Source of the DNA: Chloroflexota bacterium
Lineage (GTDB): Bacteria; Chloroflexota; UBA11872
Length of the DNA: 64,000 nt
Assembly (NCBI GenBank): GCA_026707585.1
Contig: JAPOWQ010000062.1
Coordinates: 1 to 64,000 of the forward strand
Direction: 5' to 3'
Both the position numbers and the translations under genes were made by a program. Every line of letters begins with the position of its first letter. The stretch's first letter is position 1. The notes below the pieces were generated by a model. It worked only from the letters and a program-made list of their open reading frames with translations. It searched no databases and was not told the DNA's origin. Positions 48,083 through 59,473 of this stretch are shown piece by piece.

Positions 48083-49140
48083 CTGTCGTCCGTTACCGTG
48101 ACCACGGAAATTTCGGAAGAGCCTGTAAATACTTGTCAGTCCCTCGACTACAAATCAACTCAATGGCACCAATCCTATTGTTCTCTGCGCTTGCAGCTTG
48201 GAGATACGAATCACTCGCAATCTTACTGCTCCTTCTTTCCCTGGTCCAGACAGTTCGATGCGTAGGAGAGTCAGGCGTACTTGCGGCCTTCGCGCTAGTC
48301 GCTCTGGCTTGAGCCTGTGGCGGCTGCCCTGACTGGAAACTTAGGGCACTTCCAGGCCCATCATGGAAGTCGCGTGGACCGAAAGCGGACCATACGCAAG
48401 CAGCTGCGAAACTCGTCAAAACTCTGAGCGTCGATGATCGTATCGGCAGCAGTGTATATGTCGGGCGGCTTGCCGTGAATGGGGCAGAGTAGCTACGTGA
48501 TATTCGAGTGGACTTAATGAAAAGGCGGACAACGTCTTTTTTGGACGCGGCGCTTGTGGACCACTCTAGGTCGTGGCCATCGCGAGCGCGTGGAGGAGGC
48601 AGTCGCTCGCAAGTTGGTCTCCGCCGTCGAAGATGGCCCCTTGGCGACGAGTTTGTGGGTAGCAGTGCTGGAAACTGAGTAGAGGTCCGGGCAACCGGTC
48701 TGGCACCCTTCGGTGGAGCGGAAGGCGCATGCCAGCTTCATTCCCAATAGTGGTGCCGTGTTCTAGGCGATCCCCGCGAGCGAGTGCGGACAGGCGTTGA
48801 GGTGCAGGAAGTGGTCATTCGCGAGGCGCCTGCGACAGGCAAGCCGCTGGGCGCCTGATGGAACCCACCTGCCGGTCTGGGTACGGCCTCTTCTTCTGAT
48901 GGGGCCCGATTAAGCCGATGCCCGACGCACTCATTGCAGAAGAACTCAGGACGGCACGCGGACCCGCCGCAAGCCCATTTCGAGCGCGCCAGTCGGTCGC
49001 GACGGGCGTCAAGCAGAGAACTTACGGAATTCTGTATTCCGCCGACAGGCTGTCCCTGTGAGCCTGGCAGCGAACCATCCGGAGTAGCGGCTCGCACGAC
49101 CTCAAGTTTGCCGGCGAGCTTGAAACGATCTGGGAGAGCT
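48083..49140. other. 1-kb gap, no gene seen
   Basis: All frames lack coherent products and starts. The last bases before 49141 carry GGGAGAG, the ribosome site of the small protein that follows. Confidence 0.5.
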
Positions 49141-49428
49141 ATGACGGCAGCCAGCAGCCCCGCTGACCGAAGTGATCCGAACGACATGGTATTGCGCGGT
49201 CACATTGGCGCGTATCGCTTGCATGCGACGCATGATCCGCGCACGACCACGGCTCGTGAGCGGGCAGCCTTACTTTCTCGATTTGAAGCTGAGGTCGATC
49301 CCGACGGCGTGCTGGAGCCGGCGGAGCGCCGGCGACGGGCCATGGCCGCGAGACGTCACACTTCTCCCGACTGGCGATGCGGTCGGCTCAAGCGAGGCGT
49401 CGGTCACCTGGGGCCCGCGTGGCAGTAA
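49141..49428 (+). pseudogene. Mobile-element-associated small protein, copy 1 (C-terminal frameshift)
   Basis: The frame encodes 95 residues with the conserved core LRGHIGAYRLHATHDPR, EVDPDGVLEP and ERRRRAMAARR. Up to MAARR it matches the protein at 52599 closely. A 1-base deletion near 49351-49357 then shifts the frame; in the other frame the expected C-terminus is found (HFSRLAMRSAQARRR, against YFARLALKSARARRR in copy 2), running on to a TGA near 49451. Such small basic proteins are common next to serine recombinases in Actinobacteria and Chloroflexota elements; the function is unknown, though the Arg-rich tail suggests nucleic-acid binding. ATG 49141 has GGGAGAG upstream. Confidence 0.75.
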
Positions 49429-49451
49429 TGTCGGATGACGGGCTCAGGTGA

Positions 49452-50005
49452 GACAGGTGGGGCAGGCCGCATCAAGAGTGTTCGTGATCAGCAGGAGCAT
49501 CTTGGTTCCTAGGATGGCGGGAGTGACGTCGCAATATGGTGGCAAGTCCAGCTCGGCCGCTGCTGAGTCGGTTTTCTTCGCCGGCCATGCCGCAAACTCA
49601 ACAGCGGTTGATGGATGACGAATCACTCCCTTGTCTTCTCGACCGCGAACACCTCTGTGCTCCGGGGGCAGGAAGCGAGCACTGCACGTCCGCGCGCCGA
49701 CGCGGAACAGAGTGCCGTCGCTTCTGCTGGCGAACCGGCCGCTTCTGTCCCTTCAACCCGAGTAGACCCTGCCCAGGCAAGGCGAGCCGTCAGACCGCTG
49801 CGACGAGTTCTACTCCCGGCTATGCCGACTCCTTGCGCCTTGGCGTCACAGTCACGCATCGTTGGCTGGACATGATCGAACACTTGCCGGGACAGCCGGG
49901 CGGGCCACGTTCCCGCAACCCTGTCCCATCGAGGCTCAATCTCAGCGGTTGGCTCTTACGGCGAGGAATTGAATGCAGAGCCATCGCAAGAGGTGCTACG
50001 GAGTA
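49452..50005. other. Gap before the nucleotidyltransferase gene, no gene seen
   Basis: Two overlapping plus-strand frames are open (49536-50006, 49615-49875) but neither has a ribosome site or recognisable fold. No recombinase remnant was found behind small-protein copy 1. Confidence 0.45.
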
Positions 50006-50779
50006 GTGGGGGCAAATTACATCAGGTCAATTAGACAGATGGTCCAGGCTCTTTCCGACAGCCCACTTGTGCTGAGGTTAATTGAGTACGGAAGCTCCTC
50101 GGCTACAGATGCCGAAGTAATCGGTGATTATGATCTCATTGTAGTCTTGAATCATGAGTATCCCAACGTCGAGAGCTTGCACTTTTACGTCGACGGAAAT
50201 CCTGTAGATCTTAACCTAAGGTCCTTGGACGAGATTCGCAATATGAATCGCGCCGCTGGTTTCGAGACCGTCTTGCTGGATGGAAGAGTCATCTACGATC
50301 CAAGCGGTAGTGTTGCACAAGAGATTCACCACTTGAGCAAGAGGCATCGACAGACGCCAGTTGCGACTTCGTCTGATGAGAGTATTGCCTTTACGAGACA
50401 CGGGACAAAGCATATATTCGACAAAGTGGAGCGCCGGATCCATTCCAATCCAACGCTTTGCGCGTTCTTACTTCACCAGAATGTCTTTTGGCTGATACAC
50501 AACTACTTCGCGCTGCGCGGCATAGAGTACAAAGGGGAACCGGTTACTTTGGAGTTCCTCAGAAAAAACGAGCCTGAGACGTACGGGCTAGTCGAGCGGT
50601 TCTATGCCTCCCGGAGTCTTCAAGAACAGCTGAATCTGGCGATCTCAATTGCACACCTGACACTGGAGCCTGTCGGCGGGATGTGGCGGGATGATGAGAT
50701 ACTGATCTTTGGGGACGCAGAGGCTGGTCAAGAGATGTTCGTTCGTCTGTTCGGCCCGTTAATCCGAGGAGCGAAGTAG
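50006..50779 (+). CDS. Nucleotidyltransferase-like protein
   Basis: A 257-residue protein. The N-terminal 100 residues carry the polymerase-beta-like nucleotidyltransferase motif: LIEYGSSSATDAEVIGDYDL (the G-S...DxD pattern with DYD as the metal-binding pair) and a third acidic strand PVDLNLRSLDE. The remaining two-thirds is helical (HIFDKVERRIHS, LHQNVFWLIHNYFALRG), reminiscent of HEPN-type helical domains. It could be an antibiotic nucleotidyltransferase or a MNT/HEPN-like toxin-antitoxin part; I cannot decide. The GTG at 50006 has ACGGAG upstream; ATG at 50039 is an alternative. AT-richer than its neighbours, suggesting transfer. Confidence 0.7.
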   Translation: MGANYIRSIRQMVQALSDSPLVLRLIEYGSSSATDAEVIGDYDLIVVLNHEYPNVESLHFYVDGNPVDLNLRSLDEIRNMNRAAGFETVLLDGRVIYDPSGSVAQEIHHLSKRHRQTPVATSSDESIAFTRHGTKHIFDKVERRIHSNPTLCAFLLHQNVFWLIHNYFALRGIEYKGEPVTLEFLRKNEPETYGLVERFYASRSLQEQLNLAISIAHLTLEPVGGMWRDDEILIFGDAEAGQEMFVRLFGPLIRGAK

Positions 50780-50962
50780 TCAAGAAGTGCGTGATTGTCT
50801 TTGCTGGCTACGACCACTGCCATGCGTGAACGGCACTGAAGTCTGGGGGAAGGAGTCAGAGCCTTGCCCCGAGTGGACTCCAAAACGAACTGTGGGGACA
50901 CTCATAAGCCGCGCGTCACCCCAGTGCGCGAACGCAGGTGCGACGTTGTCGTGGCGTCCGCT

Positions 50963-51769
50963 CTATGCGAGGGAGGCAAGTACGTCTTCGTGCAAGAGTC
51001 CGTTGCTCGAAATGCCATTGCCTCCAAAGATGTGAGGCTCGTTTCTCAAACTGGAGAAGCGCCCGCCCGCCTCCGCGACTATTGGCAGTAGGGCGGCGCA
51101 GTCCCACGCACCTAGGTACGGATCGATCATGATGTCGGTGCGGCCCGTCGCGACGAGGTAGTGGCCGTAGCAGTCCGACCAACCTCTCGCATGCTTGACA
51201 GCCGACAACAACCTCGCGAATCCCTCGGCCTTTCCGATTGCGGCGAAGTTCTGCAACCCGGTCGTGCACAAGGTGGCCTCGGCAAGTTCTGCGACCGGCG
51301 ATACGCGGGCACGCATTGGTCGCAGCGGCTTGGCGAGACTGCTGGCACCGACACCCCGGGCCCACCAGGCTCCGGAGCCGATTGCCGCGTAGGCAAGCTC
51401 ACGCAGGGCAGGAAAATTCACGGCACCGGCGACGACTTCTCCGGCCCGCTCAATCCCGGCGAGGACGCCGAAGAGCGGTACACCGCGGACGAAGGACTCC
51501 GTACCATCGATCGGGTCGATATACCAGCGATAGCCGGACGAGCCAGCTTTTTCGCCAAACTCCTCACCAGAAACGGCGTCGGCCGAGTACTCAGCGTCAA
51601 GAGCACGCCGGATGAGTTCCTCGCTCTCCCTGTCGGCTCGCGTCACGGGCGTTCGATCAGCTTTGAACTCGAGGCCCATGCTGCCGCTCATGTAGTAGGT
51701 CAGTGCATGTTCTCCGGCCTCACACACGAGACGCACCGCGAGGTCGAGGCGGTCGGTAAGTTCGCTCAT
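50963..51769 (-). CDS. Inositol-monophosphatase family phosphatase (HisN-like)
   Basis: A 268-residue Mg-dependent, Li-sensitive type phosphatase. Metal sites are GEEFGEKAG, WYIDPIDGTESFVRG and the C-terminal GAWDCAALLPIVAEAGG, all canonical. The pattern fits histidinol-phosphatase HisN or myo-inositol monophosphatase; the short length and VPLFGVLAGIERAG favour the HisN-like branch. ATG at 51769 directly precedes the first helix; a longer frame to 51862 is not protein-like. It stands alone, with no his genes nearby. Confidence 0.9.
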   Translation of the reverse strand: MSELTDRLDLAVRLVCEAGEHALTYYMSGSMGLEFKADRTPVTRADRESEELIRRALDAEYSADAVSGEEFGEKAGSSGYRWYIDPIDGTESFVRGVPLFGVLAGIERAGEVVAGAVNFPALRELAYAAIGSGAWWARGVGASSLAKPLRPMRARVSPVAELAEATLCTTGLQNFAAIGKAEGFARLLSAVKHARGWSDCYGHYLVATGRTDIMIDPYLGAWDCAALLPIVAEAGGRFSSLRNEPHIFGGNGISSNGLLHEDVLASLA

Positions 51770-52598
51770 GGCGGGAAGCCTATCAGCAGTGCCCGAAGCA
51801 GGAGCCTCACGCGTGCCGGTGCCACTCCGATCTGAGAGCCATATCGCCCGATCGATATACACGCGTCGGGAAGCACCCAGCCGGCCTGAGTTTCAAGAGG
51901 AGAAGACGACCGGTCAGGTCGCCTTCAATTCGCTAACGCATCGACTCAATCGCAGGCTGCAGACGGGCGGACACCCGGGCCTGCCTTTGCAGTCGACGGT
52001 TGGCGGGGAAAGGTAACTTGGGGCAGTGCCCCAAAACATAGGATACGGGCGGACTCGAACCTGGCTTGGTAGCGTTCTGGCGCGCCGTCGGCAGGTCCTC
52101 GAGTGGCCCGCCAGCGGTGCCGAGATGGCGACTAACACTCGAAATCGAGACCCAGAAAACCCCACCACACCACAATCTGATGCGTTTCGCTCGGGGTCTT
52201 CTGGTTACTGCCTCAGCGCTGAGAGAAAGACTTTGAAGGGGATGGAGTCTTCAAGCGCTATTGCAGAAGATGGTCGATCGCGGTTGGCGACCAAGGTGTG
52301 GTTCGAACCCAGATTCCTGAGTTGGAACCCACATGCGGACCTGAACGTTGCACCTCACCGTCACCCGAAGCATCCAGCATCGACTGCAGCGCTCGCGTCG
52401 CGTTGGGTGCTGATTCAGCAGGCGACAGCCATTGATCGCGCAGCGAGTTGAGACTCGTGCTGTGTGACTAGAGAAGTTGCAGATACATTCCTTCCGCAGA
52501 TTCGCGGCACCAATCAGCGCTAGATCGAACCGAGTGAGAAGGACTCTGGTACATCAGGTCGGAACCTGGTAGGGCATGCAGCAACCAAGGAGAACACC
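51770..52598. other. Gap upstream of HisN and small protein copy 2
   Basis: No gene is seen. Two short TTCGAACC-containing stretches (near 52052 and 52303) resemble tRNA T-arms but lack the rest of a cloverleaf. AAGGAGA precedes the GTG at 52599. Confidence 0.45.
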
Positions 52599-52883
52599 GT
52601 GACCGATTCCGAAAACCACTCGCAGCGCTTCGATCCGAACGAAATGGCATTACGTGGTCGGATTGGCGCGTATCGATTGCACGCGACACACGATCCCCGC
52701 GCGACTACGGCCAAGGCGCGCGCGGCCTTTCTATCGCGATTTGAGACGGAGGTGGATCCGGACGGCGTGTTGGAGCCTAGTGAACGCTGCAGACGGGCGC
52801 TTGCGGCTCGGAGCGCCTACTTTGCCCGACTGGCGCTAAAGTCGGCGCGCGCCAGGCGTCGCCGGCCTCGGCCTCACGATTAG
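52599..52883 (+). CDS. Mobile-element-associated small protein, copy 2
   Basis: A 94-residue basic protein with the core MALRGRIGAYRLHATHDPR, LSRFETEVDPDGVLEP and a C-terminal FARLALKSARARRRRPR tail. Start GTG 52599 has AAGGAG 7 bases upstream. It belongs to a small-protein family I recognise from recombinase-associated regions of high-GC Gram-positive and Chloroflexota genomes; the molecular function is unknown. The Arg-rich C-terminus could bind DNA or RNA. It is the intact version of the frameshifted copy at 49141 and lies 1.4 kb upstream of the serine recombinase gene, possibly on the same element. Confidence 0.8.
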   Translation: MTDSENHSQRFDPNEMALRGRIGAYRLHATHDPRATTAKARAAFLSRFETEVDPDGVLEPSERCRRALAARSAYFARLALKSARARRRRPRPHD

Positions 52884-54251
52884 TCTGCGTAGTCGTCGGA
52901 AGCAAGCCTGCCCACGCCCGGCAGCAGCAGGTGCAGCTGTGAGCCGCTGGATTTCCGTCGGCTTCAAGCGGTTCCCCGAGCCGACGCCGCCAGGTGGTCG
53001 ACTGTGACGGCGATCCAGCGGATGGCCGGGTTCCGGCGTTAGCCACGGGCTGTTGGGCGCACCACCTTAGCGAACGGGAGCCTTCGGTTACTAAGGCGTA
53101 ACTGGTTGCACGTGAGTGAGCCGCGAGACGGGTATTCGATTCACCGAGACCGCTCGAATTCGTGACTCTGCGGGTCTGAAGCGCTTCGAGTTTTCGCGCT
53201 CGGGTTAAGTCAGTCGGTGCTCATTGAGTCGGTCAACAACCTTGACGACCGAGCCGGAACGCGGGCTCGCGGGCTTGACCTCGGAATCAGGCTGGATTGT
53301 CGACTGAGAGACCGCCAGAGTCCCGCGAGTCTTCCTCCATGAGTCTGGGGAGTACGGAAACCTTGCTTGGCAACGGGGCCTCCCCTCGGTTCAATTTGGC
53401 TGATGGGCGTGCAACCGGTCGCATACAGCCGACTTAGCCTTCCAGACGCGTCCGCGTCGCGGTGCCGCACGACGACGGGTCCGGGTCGTCGTCCGCAGGC
53501 GGACTGGGAGCGACACGTCGAACACGTCATCCGTCATTACCGGGCCTGCTGTCTTCATAGCATCCCGGTTCGCACACGCTCGTCCAGCCTCATCTTCCGC
53601 AGCGCTTCGACTTGCCGGATGAGGCGCCGGCAGTGCCGGGGGCGGTCGAATGACTGCCGTAAGCCGGCGGACAGTCTTCGCACGTTGCAGCGTGCCGAAC
53701 ATCGTGCAGTGCGGAGCACAGCGGCCTCCGAACTTACGGAATCCTGCAAGGCCAAACGCCTCAGTGAAGCGGATCATTGACGCACGATGCTTCGACACGA
53801 CGCAGTCGCTGTTCCAATGGCGACGACGCGGCCAGTGGGACCGATAGCTCTAATGAGTGGCGACGGCATCACGGGCTGTGGATTGTGTGTACTACCGGGT
53901 CATTTGCACCGTTCCTCAACTGTCGGAGCCCGAGATGCTAGATGGGGCATCACTCGCCTGATAATGGGAGATCGAGACTGGCCGAGTCCCCGGAACGTGC
54001 CGAGGCGCCCCGGCTTCGCTCCGTGCTGAGCCCGCGCTTCGACGAAAGGAAGGGTCGAAACGGTCCCGATGTAGCGCCAAACGCCAACCCGATCGGACCT
54101 GAGTCAGCCTCGTCGAGTTTCGAGTGGGCTTGCGACGATCAACTGATCGGGCTACTGCACGAAATGGTCGAGAGCGCACTCTCTTGGGAGGCGCGCCGAG
54201 GACTGCGTAGCATGGGAACGGATGCTCTGGCGCCTGAGTGTAGTTTTCTCG
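52884..54251. other. 1.4-kb gap before the serine recombinase, mostly without support
   Basis: Open frames on both strands lack recognisable products. One low-confidence plus-strand frame at 53942-54265 is listed separately. This stretch might hold a recombination directionality factor gene or a decayed cargo gene. Confidence 0.4.

Positions 54252-54265
<14 letters not shown>
53942..54265 (+). CDS. Hypothetical protein overlapping the recombinase start
   Basis: A 107-codon frame whose second half looks protein-like: FEWACDDQLIGLLHEMVESA followed by LSWEARRGL would form an amphipathic helix. Its TGA at 54263 overlaps the recombinase ATG at 54252, which would fit translational coupling of a recombination accessory factor. 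The first half is low in complexity and there is no clear ribosome site, so the start is uncertain and the gene may not be real. Confidence 0.25.
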
Positions 54266-55809
<1,544 letters not shown>

Positions 55810-56011
55810 AGGAAGACCAGAGTATAGGCGACCAGGGTCACGCCCCACCGGCCTCTTCCGCCCGAGCGGTACCGTTCAAGAGTCCCGCCGGAGTCCGGCG
55901 AATCTCGCGCCCGCCGTCCCGCCCGGCGCCCTCACCCGGCCCGCAAGGTCGCTCCAGGCCGCCGGCGCTATGCTGCGGCATGCACTCGGCGCCAAGCATG
56001 GAGCGCACCTG

Positions 56012-57151
56012 ATGTACACCGCCGTCGTTATCGGAGCAACGGGCGCGGGGAACTATGGGCACGACCTGGACCTCTCCTGGCAACTGGTTCCTGAGGTCAA
56101 CGTGGTAGCTGTGGCGGACGTCGACGAAGAGTCGGCTCGGGCCAAGGCCGACCAATTGGGGGCGCCGCAGGCGTATGGGGACTATCGCCACGCCCTGTCC
56201 AGCGTGCAACCGGACTTTGTCAACATCTGCAATCGCCAGCCCGACGTGCATGCGGAGATGATTCACGCGGCCATCGAGGCCGGGGCCAGGGGTATCTACT
56301 GCGAGAAGCCGCTGGTCCGGACGCCAGCGGAAGCGGACGCGGTGATTGCGGCGGCCAGTCGCAGCCACACCAAGATCCAGGTGGCTCACACCTGGCGGAT
56401 CGATCCGGCCGTGATCCTGATGCGCGAGATGATCCGCGAGGGCGAAATCGGCCGCGTTGTGGCGGTCCACGCCACCGGCAAAAACGACGACCGCCGCGGC
56501 GGCGCCGAGGACCTGTGGGTCCTGGGCGTCCACCTGATGGACCTGATGCGCCAGGTCGCCGGCGACCCGCGCCAGATGAGCGGCGCCGTGTTTCGGTCGG
56601 GGCGCCCGGTGGGCCTGCCGGACGTGCACGAGGGTAACGAGCGCATCGGCCTGATCGCCGGCGATCAACTGTTCGCCACGTACATCTTTGAACACGGCGT
56701 GGTCGGCACCATTTCGTCGGTGCGCACCGGCCCCGGCATGCACCGGGCGTTCGGGATCGAGGTTGTTGGCACCGAGGGCCTGGTTTCCATGCGCAGCCAC
56801 GGGCAGCGAGGCCGGGAACTGCTGATCAATCGGAGTCCCGGCGATAGTCCCGGTGTCGACAGCACCTGGGACGCCGTGCCGGTTCCCGACCTGGACGCCG
56901 CCGCCATCGGCGACAAAGAAGGCACGGTGCACGAACTCCAACTGCTGCAGACCAGTATGACCCTGGATCTGCTCCGTGCCGTGGAGGAAAACCGACGTCC
57001 GGTGTGCGACGCGATCGACGGGCGCTGGACGGTCGAGATGGTGCTGGCGGTTCACGAAGCCGGGCTGACGCAGGAGACGGTGCGGTTTCCGCTGCAGGTG
57101 CGAGACAACCCGTACGCGGCGCGGCGGCAGCTGGCGCTGGCGGACGTCTGA
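56012..57151 (+). CDS. Gfo/Idh/MocA family oxidoreductase, tandem copy 1
   Basis: A 379-residue NAD(P)-dependent dehydrogenase. The Rossmann motif is VVIGATGAGNYG, followed by VVAVADVDEE; the catalytic EKP is in GIYCEKPLVRTPAEAD, and the active-site His lies in GVHLMDLMRQV. These enzymes oxidise or reduce sugars, inositols and related polyols; the substrate cannot be inferred. ATG at 56012 is the only one aligned with its paralogue; the frame is open back into the tRNA region. The next gene is a close tandem copy. It is the first gene to the right of the tRNA-Pro and its recombinase. Confidence 0.93.
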   Translation: MYTAVVIGATGAGNYGHDLDLSWQLVPEVNVVAVADVDEESARAKADQLGAPQAYGDYRHALSSVQPDFVNICNRQPDVHAEMIHAAIEAGARGIYCEKPLVRTPAEADAVIAAASRSHTKIQVAHTWRIDPAVILMREMIREGEIGRVVAVHATGKNDDRRGGAEDLWVLGVHLMDLMRQVAGDPRQMSGAVFRSGRPVGLPDVHEGNERIGLIAGDQLFATYIFEHGVVGTISSVRTGPGMHRAFGIEVVGTEGLVSMRSHGQRGRELLINRSPGDSPGVDSTWDAVPVPDLDAAAIGDKEGTVHELQLLQTSMTLDLLRAVEENRRPVCDAIDGRWTVEMVLAVHEAGLTQETVRFPLQVRDNPYAARRQLALADV

Positions 57152-57296
57152 GGGTCCCGAACGAAAGCCGGCTAACACCAATGCCGCCGAATCGACCGGT
57201 CGAAACCCGGGACAGCAGCAACTCCAAGCCGCCGCCTTGGTGTAACGCGACCAGGCCCAGGCCCTGGCTCGTTGAGTCGAATACGGAGCAGACCTG

Positions 57297-58436
57297 ATGT
57301 ACACCGCCGTTGTGATCGGAGCCACCGGCGCGGGCAACTACGGGCATGACCTGGATCTCGCCTGGCAATTGATCCCCACGGTCGAGGTCGTGGCGGTGGC
57401 GGATCTGGACGAAGAACCGGCCCGGGCAAAGGCCGACCAGCTGGGAGCGCGGCAGGCGTTTGGCGACTTTCGCGAGATGCTGCGCCAAGTGCAGGCGGAC
57501 TTCGTGACCGTTTGCGTCCGGCGGCTGCACGAGCGTTCCGAGATGATGCTTGCGGCCATCGAGGCCGGGGCCAGGGGGATCTACTGCGAGAAGCCCTTTG
57601 TGCGCACGCCGGCGGAGGCCGACGCCATTGTGGACGCGGCCGAGCGCGGCGGAACGAAGATCCAGGTAGCCCATAACTGGCGCGTGGATCCCAAGGTGCG
57701 GCGCATGCGGGAGGTGGTTCGCGCGGGCGACATCGGGCGCCTGGTGGCGATGCACGCCACCGGCAAGAACGACAGCCGCCGGGGCGGCGCCGAGGATCTG
57801 GCGGTCCTGGGTGTCCACCAATTGGACGTAATGCGGCAGTTCGCGGGCGACCCGCGCCAGCTGAGCGCCAACGTGATGCAGGCCGGGCGACCCGTGGGCA
57901 TCCAGGACGCACGTGAAGGAAACGAGAATCTGGGGCTGATGGCCGGCGACCAGGTCTTCGCCTCGCTGCTCTTCGACCACGGGGTTACGGGCACCTTTTC
58001 CTCTGTCCGCACGGGCCGCGGCATGCACCGCCAGATGGGCATCGAGCTGGTTGGCACCTCCGGAGTGCTCTCCCTGCGGGGCGGGCCCACCACCGACCAA
58101 CCGTTGTTGATCAACCGGCGGCCGGAGCTGGATCCGGGCGTGGAAAGCAACTGGGAGGCGATCGCAGTGCCTCCGCTGGATGCCCAGGCTCTTGGCGACA
58201 CCGAGGGCACGGCTGACGTCCGGCAGTTGCTGCACACCACCATGACGCGGGACCTGATCCAGGCCGTGGAGCAGGATCGGCGCCCGATCTGCGATGCGAT
58301 TGACGGCCGCTGGATTGCCGAGATGGTGATGGCGGTGCACGAGGCGGGGCTCTCACAACAGACGGTGCGGTTTCCGCTACAGGTGCGGGAGAACCCGTAT
58401 GCGGCGCGCAGACAGATGGCGTTGGCGCACGACTAG
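57297..58436 (+). CDS. Gfo/Idh/MocA family oxidoreductase, tandem copy 2
   Basis: A 379-residue enzyme of the same length as its tandem neighbour: VVIGATGAGNYGHDLDLAW, CEKPFVRTPAEAD, GVHQLDVMRQFAGDPRQ and RDNPYAARRQ-like tail (RENPYAARRQM). Identity with copy 1 is high over the full length, so a recent duplication is likely. ATG 57297 has GGAG 8 bases upstream. The gap between the copies (146 bases) has no hairpin; they may be cotranscribed. Confidence 0.93.
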   Translation: MYTAVVIGATGAGNYGHDLDLAWQLIPTVEVVAVADLDEEPARAKADQLGARQAFGDFREMLRQVQADFVTVCVRRLHERSEMMLAAIEAGARGIYCEKPFVRTPAEADAIVDAAERGGTKIQVAHNWRVDPKVRRMREVVRAGDIGRLVAMHATGKNDSRRGGAEDLAVLGVHQLDVMRQFAGDPRQLSANVMQAGRPVGIQDAREGNENLGLMAGDQVFASLLFDHGVTGTFSSVRTGRGMHRQMGIELVGTSGVLSLRGGPTTDQPLLINRRPELDPGVESNWEAIAVPPLDAQALGDTEGTADVRQLLHTTMTRDLIQAVEQDRRPICDAIDGRWIAEMVMAVHEAGLSQQTVRFPLQVRENPYAARRQMALAHD

Positions 58437-58483
58437 GGCCGCTCCGCGCTCCGCTACCGATTAAGGGACGGGGACATCCAATG

Positions 58484-58511
58484 TTGATGTTCGCTATTTG
58501 TTCGGTATACT
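58484..58511 (+). promoter_or_regulatory. Sigma-70-type promoter upstream of the radical SAM gene
   Basis: TTGATG (58484-58489) and TATACT (58506-58511) are separated by 16 bases, 34 bases before the GTG at 58545. The -10 box matches TATAAT at 5 of 6. The intervening bases carry GTTCG twice in direct orientation (GTTCGCTATTTGTTCG), which could be a regulator site, but the spacing does not match the palindromic Gram-positive LexA box. Confidence 0.55.
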
Positions 58512-58544
58512 GTTGGCGGGCAGGGGCCGTGGAAGGCTGCTGCC

Positions 58545-59450
58545 GTGCGACTGGATATCCGCGAGATCACCTGCGGCAACGCGCTCAATCGCGTCCGCGG
58601 CATGCCCTTCAAGTGGAGCCTCAATCCCTACCGCGGCTGTAGCCACGCCTGCTGGTATTGCTACGCGCGGGAGACGCACACCTATTTTGACCTGAACGGC
58701 GGCCGCGACTTCGAGCGGGTGATCTTTGCCAAGGTCAACGTGGCCGAACGGCTGCGGGCCCAGATCCAATCGCCGCGTTGGAAGCGCGAGACCGTCGCCG
58801 TCGGGGCGGCCACCGATCCCTACCAGCCGGTCGAGGGCCACCTGCGCCTTACGCTGGCGTGCCTGCGTGAGTTCCTGGCCGCTCGATCCCCCATCGGCCT
58901 GATCACCAAGTCCACTCTCATCCGCCGAGACCGGCACCTGCTGCAGGACCTGGCGCGAGCGGCGGGGGTGAACGTGACGGTCTCGATTCCCATCGCCGAT
59001 CCGCACCTGGCACGCCGGATCGAGCCGAATGTACCGCCGCCCGCCGAACGCTTTCGAGTGGTGCGGGAACTGGCGAACCTGAACCTGGACGTGGGGGTGA
59101 ACATGGCCCCGGTGCTGCCAGGCCTGACCGACTCCGACGCCGCCATCGCCGAACTGATGCGGCTGGCCCGCGAGCACGGGGCGCGGCGGGTGGGCACGCG
59201 CATGTTGCACCTGAAGCCTGAGCCGAAGCGCTGGTTCCTGCACAACCTGCGGCGCTATTTTCCGCACCTGGAACCGCTCTACGCCGACTTGTATCCCGTC
59301 GGCGTCACATATGTCGACAACTCGGTCGACGACGACCTGGAAGCGCGCGCCGACGCCCTGCGCGAATTCATCGCTCCCACTCAAACGGACACCCCACCGC
59401 TGGCTCCGCCGCCACCGCCGATCCAATTGCCGCTGGCCAGCGGCTTCTAG
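58545..59450 (+). CDS. Radical SAM protein, Rv2578c/SplB-like family
   Basis: A 301-residue radical SAM enzyme. The 4Fe-4S cluster ligands are Cys32, Cys36 and Cys39 in YRGCSHACWYCYAR (CxxxCxxC), and the SAM-binding part follows with TDPYQPVEGHLRLT. The set resembles the Rv2578c family, which is distantly related to spore photoproduct lyase; its substrate is not established. GTG 58545 has GGAAGG about 11 bases upstream. The C-terminal 25 residues are Pro-rich and likely disordered. A sigma-70-like promoter lies just upstream, so it is probably transcribed on its own. Confidence 0.9.
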   Translation: MRLDIREITCGNALNRVRGMPFKWSLNPYRGCSHACWYCYARETHTYFDLNGGRDFERVIFAKVNVAERLRAQIQSPRWKRETVAVGAATDPYQPVEGHLRLTLACLREFLAARSPIGLITKSTLIRRDRHLLQDLARAAGVNVTVSIPIADPHLARRIEPNVPPPAERFRVVRELANLNLDVGVNMAPVLPGLTDSDAAIAELMRLAREHGARRVGTRMLHLKPEPKRWFLHNLRRYFPHLEPLYADLYPVGVTYVDNSVDDDLEARADALREFIAPTQTDTPPLAPPPPPIQLPLASGF

Positions 59451-59473
59451 CCTGGGGTCGGCAGCGGGCCGGG

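Noticed and set aside
52040-52330. tRNA-like stretches with TTCGAACC
   Set aside because: Only a T-arm-like core is present in each; no acceptor, D-arm or anticodon arm can be drawn.
55838-57337. Long minus-strand open frames opposite the tandem dehydrogenases
   Set aside because: Antisense shadows of the two Gfo/Idh/MocA genes (the same holds for 56826-58340); His/Arg-rich composition, no motifs.
58484-58511. LexA/SOS box before the radical SAM gene
   Set aside because: GTTCG occurs twice but in direct, not inverted, orientation, so it does not fit the CGAAC-N4-GTTCG operator.
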